A program made the position numbers and the translations under genes. Source: Closterium sp. NIES-65 (taxonomy: Eukaryota > Streptophyta > Zygnematophyceae > Desmidiales > Closteriaceae). Taken from it: a stretch of DNA of 64,000 nucleotides. Positions 1 through 12,000 of this stretch are shown one piece after another. Within the stretch, counting starts at the first letter, position 1, and the number at the start of each line of letters is the position of its first letter. The DNA lies in assembly GCA_948144175.1 (NCBI GenBank), contig CANXME010001994.1, positions 434,001 through 498,000 of the forward strand, read 5' to 3'. Below the pieces are notes generated by a model. It was given only the letters and a program-made list of their open reading frames with translations, had not been told where the DNA came from and did not search any database.

Positions 1-3000
1 TCTCACTCTCACCACCACCAGAAACAGCAGCAAGCGCTTTACCCCCTGCTGCTTCCCCTCCCCCTCCTCCCCCACACAGCCCTTCTTGCAGGAATCTCTG
101 CCACGTGGCAGTCAGCCATTGTTCGCAGTGAAGAACGATCGGTGGCAGGAGCGTGCCGAGCCAGAGAGGATAGAGGCTCGGCGGACAGGATTTGACCAAT
201 GGGAGCAGGACGAGCTTCTGCAGCAGTCGCAGGTGCCGAGCCTCCATGCTAGCCACGGAATCGGCCAGTGCGGCCCGAACCTCCAGCACGAACTGCTGCT
301 GCTGGGGTGAGACCGAACCTAAGGATTGCAGGTTCGTGACGGGAGGCTCGGGAAGGGAGAAAAAGGCTGCTGGGGCGTTTGCTGCTGCCATACCAAGGAA
401 GCCATAACTGTTTGGGAGGAGGGCGGAGGAGGAGGAAGACCGGGAAAAACAGAACTAGAGTTGATTCTCTAATTAACTGAAAAGCAGAGAGCAGAGAGTC
501 CACATTCACCTACCAGCACCACAAAATGTAGCAGCCCTAAAGCTACAGATACTGTAACAGGTTCGGAATTGAAGGGGGAAAACAATCCGCCCACCCACCT
601 GTTGTCCTGCACACACTTGAGCCAATTCCGCCTCATTGCCAAAGCCATAGCCTCCCCTTGCACACCAGCACCACAACCAAGTCGCCCTGAAGCTACAGAT
701 ATGGTAACATGTTTGGCATTCAGGGGGGGAAACAATCCACCCACCTGTTGTCCCGCACACACTTGAGCCAATTTCGCCTCATCGCCAAAGCCATAGCCTC
801 CCGCTGCCTCTCCCCTGCTCCTCCCCCAACCCCTCCGCCTCCCCCTCCGCCTCCCCACGCCCCCCCTCCTCCCCCGGTCCCCCCCAGCAGCAGCGGCACG
901 CCCTCCTGCTTGCCTGACACGCCTGCCTGCCCCAGCACTGCTGCCTTCTCCTGCTGCCCCACCAGCAGCGCTGGGGCGAGGGTGGGGGGAAGGGAGGCGA
1001 GCACCTGAGGGGACCAGAGGGCGTGGAGGCAGTGCAGCAGCTGGGATGGAAAGGGGGGCGGAGGAAGCGGGGAAGGAGAGATATAACATTGAGAAACTTG
1101 GGTGGTAGGTGGTTTAACCCCCAAAGAATCAACAGCACGCCCTCCTGCTTGCCTGACACGCCTGCCTGCCCCAGCACGGACACCTTCTCCTGCTGCCCCA
1201 CCAGCAGTGCTGGCGCGAGGGTGGGGGGAAGGGAGGCGAGCACCTGAGGGGACCAGAGGGCGTGCAGGCAGTGCAGCAACTGGGGAGGGGGGAGGGGAGG
1301 GAAGGGAGATACGGCGGTGAGAAGCGGTGAGCAGTGGTGAGAAGCGGTGAGCAGTGGTGAGAAGTGGTAATATGAATGTAGGTGAGAAAACAGAGGTGAT
1401 GCTTGGGGAGGGAGGAGGGGGTTTAAGGTTTAGGGCGTGCAGGCAGTGCAGCAGCCGGGAGAGAAGGGGAGGGGAGACATAGTACCCTCCCCCGAATTAT
1501 CTTTTCCCATTCTCCTCCTGATCAGTCACTTAGTCATCTCGCTCTGAGCAGGGGAGGTACGAGCCAGTGTAGATGCAGACACACACAGTGCCTCACCCCC
1601 TTCCCTCCCTCCGTCTTCCTCCTGCCCCACCTCAGAAGCACCCCATTTTCATAAATCAGCTCAATTTGAACATCGTCTTACTCTGAGAAGAGGCGGCATG
1701 ATTCAATGCAGGTGCGGACTCACACAGTGCCTCACCCGCATCCCACACCCCTCACCTTCCACCCTTCCCACCTCAGAAGCACCCAATTCACATGAGTCTA
1801 TTCAACTTCATCTTACTCTGAGCAGGGGAGGCACAATCCAATGCAGGTGCGGACTCACACAGTGCACCGCCCCTCCCCCTCCCCCTCCACTCCCGCTTCT
1901 TTCCCCCACAACCCCATCCGCCACCCCCACAACCCCAGGGGAAGGCGGCGGCGTCGCCGCCACTCCTCCCCCTCCCCCTGCTCCCCCTCCCGCTCCTCCC
2001 CCTCCCACTCCGCTCCCCCCGCCAACAGCAGCGCGGCGCATGATTCTCTCAAGAAGCATCGTGGTGTGGTAGACGGCCCAGAAGTCTGCTTCCTCCTGGG
2101 AGCCCGAGCTGGGGGAGTGGAGGAGGAGTGCTGCTAGGGCTTCCGGGGAGGAGAGGTAGCGCGCCTGCCACGTGGCATCCGCCCATTGGGCGCGGATGGG
2201 TGCTAATAGCCACTCTACCACGGCTGCTTCTTCACTGGGGCTGCGCTGGTGGGGAGGGGATTGAAATGGGAGCAAATGGGGAGGGGAGAGTGGGCGGGTG
2301 CGGGGGAGGGAAAGGGGATAGGGGGGGGTGTTTTTGAGTCAACTCAGTACATTCCATTGGCGCTAGCACTCGACCATGCCTGCTTCTTCACTGGGGCTGC
2401 GCTGCTGGGGAGGGGTGGGGGGGGATTTAGAGTAAACGGAAGAGGAGGGACAGTGGGGAGCCAGGGGCGGAGAGAGGGGGAGGAAGGTGGGAGGGAGGGA
2501 AATATGATCACTCACCCTGCAGCAGCAGCAGCCACGAGCAGCAGCGCTTCAGCGAGCAGAATGAGTTTTCATGCCGCACCGCACCTGAAAGCGTCTGCTG
2601 CACTCGCTGCACTGCACTTGCATCTCGCTCCCACACTCACTCACCCACTCATTCCTGCTCACTCACACCCTCACTCCCTCCCTCACTCACCCTGCAGCAG
2701 CAGCCACCAGCAGCAGCGCCTCAGCGAGCAGAATGATCTCCCCATGCAGCACTGCGCCTGACTGCGTCTGCTGCACTCGCTGCACTGCTGCCTGTTGCTG
2801 TTGCCGAATGCCCATCACCTGATCCACCATTGCCTGGAGTTGGAGGAGGAGAAGAGGAGTGGGGGTGTGGAGAACGGAGAAAGGGAGATTAGAGGAGGTA
2901 TGAGACGTCTCAAAGATTGCCAGGCACTTCTGCAGTGCTGCCTGCTGCTGCCGGGTGTTCATCACCTAATCCACCATTGCCTGGAGAGGAGGGAAGGGGC

Positions 3001-6000
3001 AGAGGGGGAAAGGAAAGATCACAAGCTGTGAGACGTCTCCATGCTCTGCTGCATGCGCTGCAGTGCTGCCTGTTGCTGCTGCCCAATGTTCATCACCTGA
3101 TCCACCATCGCCGGGAAAGGAGAAGGGGGAGGAAAGGAGGGGAACCAGGAATCGGAATACACATGTTGTGAGTGAGACGTCTCAACACCAGACTGGCTCT
3201 GCTGCACGCGCTGCACTGCTGCCTGCTGCTGCTGCCGAATGCCCATCACCTGATCCACCATCGCCTGGAGAGAGAAGAGGGGGAGGGTGTGAGTGAGAGG
3301 GAACGAGTGGTGAGACGTCTCAGAGCTTGACTGCACGCGCTGCACCATAACCTGAAGAGAGGATGAGGGGGGATGAGATCAAACAAACGAAAGAGGGGGA
3401 AAGGAGGACGGAAAGGGAGCAAAAAACCTTAAACCTAATGCTGCCTTGAGGTAATATCCCAAAGGCAATAATGCTTTGTGGTGGGACCTTGAGCATGGGC
3501 GCGAGAGCCACGTCAGCAGAGCGTGCCACTCTCAGGATGGACGTGCACACTTGCAGGCGGGGCAGGCGATTGGTTCTCACCTCACCCCTCACTGCGTCGC
3601 CTGAGGCGATACCAGGGGCCGTGTAACGCACCTTGAGCATGGGTACAAGGGCCACGTCAGCAGAGCGCGCCACTCTGAGGATGGACGTGCACACTTGCAG
3701 GCGGGGCAGACGGTCCTCACTGCGCTCCGGCCGCAGCATGGGCTCCACTCCCTGGCAGGGTTGGGGAAGGGGGAGGACCACAAGGAGATAGAGGGGGAGG
3801 GGCACACGGAGAGAGATAGGGAGGGAGAGGTGACTCTTCTTGCAGGCGAGGTAGGCGGTCCTCACTGCGCTCCGGGCAGAGCATGGGCTCCACTCCCTGG
3901 AGGGGCAAGGGGCGAGGGAAGAAAGGGCGGAAGACAGGAGAGGGGAGGGAACAAGAGGAGGGAGAGGTGACTGTTGAGGCTTGAGTCGGGAATAACAAGG
4001 GCGGCAGCAGGAGGAGGGGAGTGCTTGAGGAAGGGGCTGAGCGTGGTGACTTAACAAGGGGAACGAGCAGCTCAGAATACATACCAGGGGGGTGGGTGGC
4101 AGAGAGCTGAGGAGCTCGAAGAGCTTGGGAATGACGAGGGCAGCTGCGGGCGGGGAGTGCTTGAGGAAGGGGCCCAACGCGTCCAGCAGGTGCGCATGCA
4201 GCTCTATCAGCACGGGGTCATTCCACTGCACACACAACAGGCGTTGTAGCACACCTGGAGGGGAGGAACAGCAAAGAGAGGGGAAGGGGTGGGGGCAGGA
4301 GAGTGCTTGAGAAAGGGGCTCAGCCTCTCAGCGCGTCCAGCAGGTGTGCGTGCAGCTCTATCAGCACAGGGTCGCTCCATTGCACACACAGCAGTCGCTG
4401 CAACACACCTGGAGGGGAGGAATAGCAAAGAGAGGGGAAGGGGGGTGGGGGGGGAGGGGAGTGCTTGAGGAAGGGGTCCAGCTGCCCAGCGCGTCCAGCA
4501 GGTGTGCGTGCAGCTCTATCAGCACAGGGTCGCTCCATTGCACACACAGCAGTCGCTGCAACACACCTGTGGGGAGGAATAGCAAAGAGAGGGGAAGGGG
4601 GGTGGGGGGGGGAGGGGAGTGCTTGAGGAAGGGGTCCAGCTGCCCAGCGCGTCCAGCAGGTGTGCGTGCAGCTCTATCAGCACAGGGTCGCTCCATTGCA
4701 CACACAGCAGTCGCTGCAACACACCTGGAGGGGAGGAATAGCAAAGAGAGGGGAAGGGGGGTGGGGGGGGGAGGGGAGTGCTTGAGGAAGGGGTCCAGCT
4801 GCCCAGCGCGTCCAGCAGGTGTGCGTGCAGCTCTATCAGCACAGGGTCGCTCCATTGCACACACAGCAGTCGCTGCAACACACCTAGAGGGGAGGAATAG
4901 CAAAGAGAGGGGAAGGGGGGTGGGGGGGGAGGGGAGTGCTTGAGGAAGGGGTCCAGCTGCCCAGCGCGTCCAGCAGGTGTGCGTGCAGCTCTATCAGCAC
5001 AGGGTCGCTCCATTGCACACACAGCAGTCGCTGCAACACACCTGTGGGGAGGAATAGCAAAGAGAGGGGAAGGGGGGTGGGGGGGGGAGGGGAGTGCTTG
5101 AGGAAGGGGTCCAGCTGCCCAGCGCGTCCAGCAGGTGTGCGTGCAGCTCTATCAGCACAGGGTCGCTCCATTGCACACACAGCAGTCGCTGCAACACACC
5201 TGTGGGGAGGATTAGCAAAGACAGGAGGAAGGGTGCTTGATAAAGGGGCCTAAGGCGTCCAGCAGGTGTGCATGCAGCTCTATCAGCACGGGGCCGCCCC
5301 ATTGCACACACAGCAGCTGCTGCGACACACCTGGTCACGGGAGAGGGGGGTGAGAAATCGGGTGGGGAAGAGCGAACAGGAGTGGGTGCGTGCAGCTCTA
5401 TCAGCACGGAGTCATGCCACTGCACACACAGCAGCAGCCACTGTAGTACTTTTGGTAGAGTGGGAAAGCAAGATGAATGGGGAGAAGCGAGGAGGTGGCA
5501 GGGAGTGCAGCTCCAGCAGGGAGTGCAGCTCCAGCAGCATGGGGTCATGCCACTGCACACACATCAGCAGCCGCTGCAAGATGTCACAACCCACATACTC
5601 GTTACAAGCTACCCCACTCACCCTCTACAATGAGCCCCAGGTCGTCAGCAAGAATGGCGGGATTGGTGGAGTGAGCAGCGGCTGCTGCCATGACTGCATC
5701 AGGCACAGCAGTCATCACCGCATCTTCCAGCATTCTCGCTCCCTCCAACACTGCCACCACCTGGACGGGGGAGGGCGGGGGAAGTTTAGCCCTATGTAGG
5801 TTGAAGCATGCATGCATCGTGCCCAGCTGCTGCCATGACAACATCAGGCACATCTGCCATCACCGCATCTTCCAACTTGCTTCACTAACACCCCATGCGC
5901 CATGCCCACATGCCCACATGCAACATGCCTGATGCAACATGCCCCATGCCCCAAGGCACCCGTGCCCCATGTCCCATGCCCATGCCCCATGCTCCATGCC

Positions 6001-9000
6001 CCATACTCTATGCCCCAGGGCTTGCCTTGGGGGGCGGGGGAGCGGAGGTGGCAGCAGCAACCGCGGCTTCGATGCGAGAGGCCACCTTGGATGCTGCTAT
6101 GAGCGGCTGCTGCTGTGTCACCAGCCGCACCACGTCCATCTGCAGGAGCGAGGGGTGGTTGGGGAGGGAGGGAGGAGAGGGATGGGGAGCGGCTGCTATG
6201 AGTGGCGCCATGCCCCACCTACCATCCCGAGAGGCCACCTTGGATGCTGCTATGCGCGGCTGCTGCTGTGTCACCAGCCGCACCACGTCCATCTGCAGGG
6301 GGATTGAGGGGGAGTGAAAGGAGAAAGGGAGGGAGGGAAAGGAACCTGAGTGGGGGAGGTGGGGAGAGAAGCCAGGGAGGAGACAGGGTTGCTATGAGTG
6401 CACAACTCACCACCCATCCATGTTATCACTCTATTTTCACTGCACTCACCAGTCGCCTCCTGCACTCACCAGTCGGCTCCTGTACTGCGCGTAATCTCCA
6501 CTGTTGGTAAACTCCTCGTGCCAACCCTCCCTGTCCTCCCCATCATCCCCCTCCCCATCTCCTGGGCGTCTAGGAAGGTGATCCGCCAGCAGCCTCAGGC
6601 AGAACCAGGCAGTGCAAGCCAATAGTCCCCCCCATGCACTCACCAGTCAGCTCCCACTCCCACTAGTTACCTCCCACACTCACCAGCCGGCTCCTGTACT
6701 GCGCATAGTCCCCGCTGTTGGCAAACTCCTCCTGCCAACCCCCATCCTCATCCTCCTCTTCCTCGCCCTCCCCTGGGCGTCTAGGAAGGTGATCCGCCAC
6801 TACGTCTAGCAGCCTCAGGCAGAAATCGGGCAGTGTGCAGTCCAAACCAGTGCAAGCCAGTGCAAACCAGTGCAAGCCACTAGCCCCTGTGCAGTGTGCA
6901 CTTACCAGTCGGCTCCTGTACTGAGCGTAGTCTCCACTGTTGGTGAACTCCTCCTGCCACCCTTCGTTGTCGTCCCCATCATCCCCCTCCCCCTCCCCTG
7001 GTCGTCTCGGCAGGTGATCTGCCACCACGTCCAGCAGCCTCAAGCAGAAATCAGGCGGCACGAGAATCACTGCAGCGCGCTTGTTGTCCTTTCCGCCACT
7101 CGTGCTCTGTGCTGATTCCCTCAGTAACACCTGAGGGAGCGGGGAGGGAGTTTTGGTGGGTCACCCTGACTCATGTTTTCGAAGGGCTGCAGTAGTAGAG
7201 AGGACGCTTAAGCAAAGGAACAACAGTAAAAACTTGTGAAAAACGCAGATCTGAGAAACCCTTGACTTCCGAAAAGCCTCCTTTCCGCCACTCGTGCTCT
7301 GTGCTGATTCCCTCAGTAACACCTGAGGGAGCAGGGAGGGAGTTTTGGTGGGGGGAGGGGAGGAGGGGAGATGCGGGGTGGAGGGGAAGTGGGATGAGTT
7401 ACCTAGATCCCAATGAATCCAGATATAACTAGGAGGCAGTGAGCCAGGACAAAGGTAGGTGCGTGCTAAGTGTTTGCTAAGTGCTTGGTAAGTGCTTGGT
7501 AAGTGCTTGCCAAGTGCTATGTAAGTACATTAAGTGGTGGGAGCTTACCAGCCAGAGTTGGAGCGCCAGGGCGTGCAAGGAGAAGCATTTGCACTCAAAG
7601 AAGCGAAGCATCTGCAGGCACGAGAGGGGAGCGGCAGCAGGAGGAAGGCGAGGGTGGGAGGAGAGGAGATAAGTAATTAGCAGAAAGAAGTGGATAGCAG
7701 GTGAGGACGAGGAGGACGGGGACCATCAGTGAATAAAACCGATTCCAGAAATGGGAAGCAAGAGATCGCACACCTCAAGTTGAGAGCAAGACAATATTCA
7801 GCAAGGATAATGGTTATTTATCTCCACAGACTGTTTCCGTGTCGTCTATATGCCAAACACTGTACTACTCATCGTGCGTAGCAAATTATCGTGTGAAAAG
7901 GAGACCAAAAACAAATTTAAAAAGCAAGGAGGCAATCAAACAAACATACAAACTCACTGTGTGGAAGAATTTGGCATATCTAGAATCATCCTGCTGTGCT
8001 GCTCTCTTTTGAGTAGACGCAAAAGTACTTTGCCATGCAGAAGAATCCTAGATGTGAAAGCGAATACTTACCGTGTGGAAGAACTTGGCATATCTAGAAT
8101 CATCTTGCTGCGCTGCTCTTTTGAGATTCGACGGCGCAAATGCCACCATCGCCTCACACAGCCTTTCAGCAAACGCCACCTCCCCCTCATCCACCTCCCC
8201 CGCCCCCCCTCCTCCCCTCGCGCCCCCCCCTGCTGCCATCCCCCCTCCCTGCCCCGCTGCTTCCCTTGGAGAGGAAGCAGGGGCGGAACCTGTAGAGGTG
8301 GTGACGCGATCAAGGGAATTGTCGGCTGCAGAGACGAGGGAGTCGGCCACTGATGTCATGGCGGCGTTGAATGCCTCCTGGTCGTCTGAAGGGGCTCGCC
8401 TGAAGGGGGTTGCAGCAGGGAAAGTGGGGGGACGTGGGGGGGAGGGGGGGCGGGGGGGGTTGTGGGTGATGGTGAGGCGATTTAGTAGTCGACTCAAAAA
8501 GCCCCCCCGTTTCTTTTGGAGAGGAAGCAGGGGCGGAGGCTGTAGAGGTGGTGATGCGATCGAGAGAGGCGTCAGCTGCCGAGACGAGGGAGTCGGCCAC
8601 TGATGTCATGGCGGCATTGAATGCCTCCTGGTCGTCCGAAGGGGCTCGCCTGAGGTGGGGGAGGGAGGGCAGGGGGGGAGGGAGGGTTACTACAAGGATT
8701 GCCATCCCCGTTGCCTGTCTGTTCCCCTGTTCTCCTTGGAGAGGAAGAGGGGGCGGAGCCTGTAGAGGCGGTGATGCGATCGAGGAGGCATCAGCTGCAG
8801 AGACGAGGGAGTCAGCCACTGATGTCATGGCGGCGTTGAATGCCTCCTGGTCGTCCGAAGGGGAGTGCCTGAAGGGAGTGAGCGGTTGAAGGGGAGAACA
8901 GCAGAGGGGAAAGAGGAAGAGAAAGGGGGCACACAGCAGCGGAGGTTAGATGGAGAAGGGGAAGCGAAAAAGAAAACTATTAACACAGAAATCACCTTCA

Positions 9001-12000
9001 GATAAAGCTCAAAAAACCCCGATCGATCAGCTTGAAGATAGAAAAATCACCTCAAAAACACCAGCCAGCCAACCAACCCTTGGCAAACACTCAAGCATCA
9101 TTCACGGGTCACCCCAGATAGAACCGCCCTCGCACCACCGACCAGACAGCCCTTGGCGAGGCCCAGCAACCCTATTCCAGCTTCCAGCTTCCCTCCACCA
9201 CCCACCTGGCCGCCAGATGCTTGAAGAAATCCGCAGCTCCCATCCGGAAACCCGGCGAGCTGAGGAGAAACAAGCACCATGAACCATCCAGCCCTGGGTG
9301 AGAACTATCCCTTACACCCCCAACTGTTCGAGTGCCAGTGACCCTCCTCACCACCACACCACCCACTCTTGCTCCAACTCGTATCCATCATCCACCCACC
9401 TGGCCGCCAGATGCTTGAAGAAATCCGCTGCTCCCATTCGAAAATCAGGCGAACCGAGGAGGAAACCACAGCTGGAGGGGAGGGGGGACGTGGGTGATGG
9501 GAGGGGAAAGAGGGGAAAACACTTCAAAATAACTCTTGAATTCCAAAACCCTGGAAACTCACACGTTCAGCAAGCCGGCAAAGCGGAGATCAGGCACAGG
9601 CGCACAATCCGCATACGCCCCCGGTGCTGCCAGGCCCGCTGTCACATGAGCAGCCACTCTAGATATAAACCTCAACATCCGCAGGTCATACGCATGCAGC
9701 AAGCCAGCAGCGGCAAGAGCAGGCTCAGGCGCCAGCTCAGCATACACCCCTAGCGCTGCCAGCCCCCCTGTCACTCCTCACACACAGTGAACTTGAAACC
9801 CTAAACCCGAAAACCTGGACGCTCTCGCATTGAGCAAGCCAGCGGATGCAATCGCAGGCACAGGCGCCCACGCTGCATACGCCCCCAGCGCTGCCAGGGC
9901 GGCGGTCACAAGAACACCCAACCTACATACCCCAAAACCTCAAACCCTGAAACTCGCGCATTGAGCAGGCGAGTGGATGCAATTGCAGGTACATGCGCCC
10001 ACTCTGCATACGCCCCCAGCGCTGCCAAGCCTGCTGTCACAAGAACACCCAACCTACACACCTGAAAACCTCAAACCCTAAAACTCACGCATTGAGCAAG
10101 CCAGCGGATGCAATTGCAGGCACAGGCGCCCATTCTGCATACGCCCCCAGTGCTGCCAAGCCTGCTGTCACGGCTGCTGCATGCTGCCTTGCTGCGTCCA
10201 CGTTGCTCTGCTGCATGTCTGCCAGTGCTGCTGCGAAGTTAGAGTCCAGAAGCTGCAGAGGAATGCGACGAGGGGTGGGGAAAAAGCCAGGATTGCAGGG
10301 AAGCACTGGGTATCAAGAGGTGCTTGAGCGGACAAGACCCACTGTCTCGTCACTGCCTTGCAGCTTCACGTTGCTCTGCTGCATGTCCGCCAGTGCTGCT
10401 GCGAAGTTAGAGTCCAGAAGCTGCAGAGGAACGCGACGAGGGGTGTGGAAAAAGCCAGGGTTGCAGGGAAGCACTGGGTATGAAGAGGTGCTTGAACTTC
10501 CAAGCCTGCAGTCACGGCTGCTGCTGTGCAGCTTCACCTGGATCTGCTGCATGTCTGCAAGCGCTGCTGTGAAGCTGGAGCCCAGAAGCTGCAGTGAATG
10601 GCAATTTTTGGGACGTCTGAAAAATAACCTATCTACACGTGGCTTCACCTGGATCTGCTGCATGTCTGCAAGCGCTGCTGCGAAGTTGGAGCCCAGAAGC
10701 TGCAGTGAATGGCAAGGGTTGCTAGATCAGAACAACTAGCCTCAGGATGAGTGGAAACGCAATTTACTGGGAAAGGTGGGCAAAGCAAAGCACGGACCGA
10801 GTAGAGGAAGGGGAGGATTTGCGGCAGAGTCGCTGTAAGGCCGAGAAGCAGCTGACGCCTCCTGTTGCCTGGTGGAAGGGGGCGGGTGTGGTGATGGTGG
10901 GAGAACAGAACAGAGGAAGTGGATGAAATTTGACGACAGAGGATGGGGGTGATCAGAGGGTCACAGTTTCGACCTATCCTACTTCTCATGTTTTCCAAGG
11001 CAGAAAGGTTAGAAAAGAGTTGATAACAGGGGGGAACATGCGCTTCCTTGCACTGAACGAAGAAGGGAAGGAGGGTACGGCTGCACACTTGTCTTCTATA
11101 TCCCTCCTATTGACAATGTTACTATAGTCGTTGTAGACGAGTTTTGAGACGTCTCAAAACTTGCACACTTGTTTCCTTTTATATCCTTGCTATTGATAAT
11201 GTCACTATCCTCGTTGTAGACAGTCACTTGCTCGTATGCTCTATCACCTTCTATATCCTCGTTATGGACTGTCACATCTTCTGGTACAAACTGCAGCACA
11301 AGAGCCACCGTCTCTGCCTGCCCAGCCAGCCAAGGGGGGGAAGTCAAGAGAACAGTGGTAGGGGTAGGGGTTATTAGTGAAAATCAATGTGAGGGCACAC
11401 GAAGTGTGCATGTGGTGGGGGGGGGGACTTTGAGACGTCTCAAAAGTAGACGACTTTTGAGACGTCTAAAACGAAAATCAATGTGAGGGCATGCGAAGTG
11501 TGCATGTGACGGGGGAAGGGAGGGTTGTGGGGCGTAGAATGGGGGGTGTGGGGTGTGGGAAGGGAAGAAGAGTGAGGTAGTATCACTGAACAGGTGTCAG
11601 AAAAAGAAGTGGCAGCAGCAAAAGAGCAGAGTAAGAAAAAAAATCAACTCACTTATGTAACCCAGCCCCACCTTCCCCCACCCTCTCCCTCCCATTCCTT
11701 CCCTCCCCCCTCTCGCCTGACTGACATGGACGGGACTGGCAGCAGAGAGAGCGAGCAGAGACGGCAGCATCTCCTTCCACAGGTCCGACCCCTCGTGCTT
11801 CACAATCTGAGACAGTGGGGGAGAAAAGACGGAGGAAACGGGGAGGTAATGGGGTGGAGAAGGGGATGAATCGTCTTTACACAGGAAAGAAACTCTTTGC
11901 ATGAGTCCAAATCTTCATGATTCACCACCAGCAGGAGTGGGGTAGGAGAGAGAAGGCTAAGCAAGTCCTCGAAAGGTTAAGCAGCAGCAGCAGCAGCAGC

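Noticed and set aside
4200-5600. CRISPR-like array, because of regular spacing of repeats
   Set aside because: Units are 154-160 bp with coding exon content and splice sites, and no short repeat-spacer structure; this is a eukaryotic intron.
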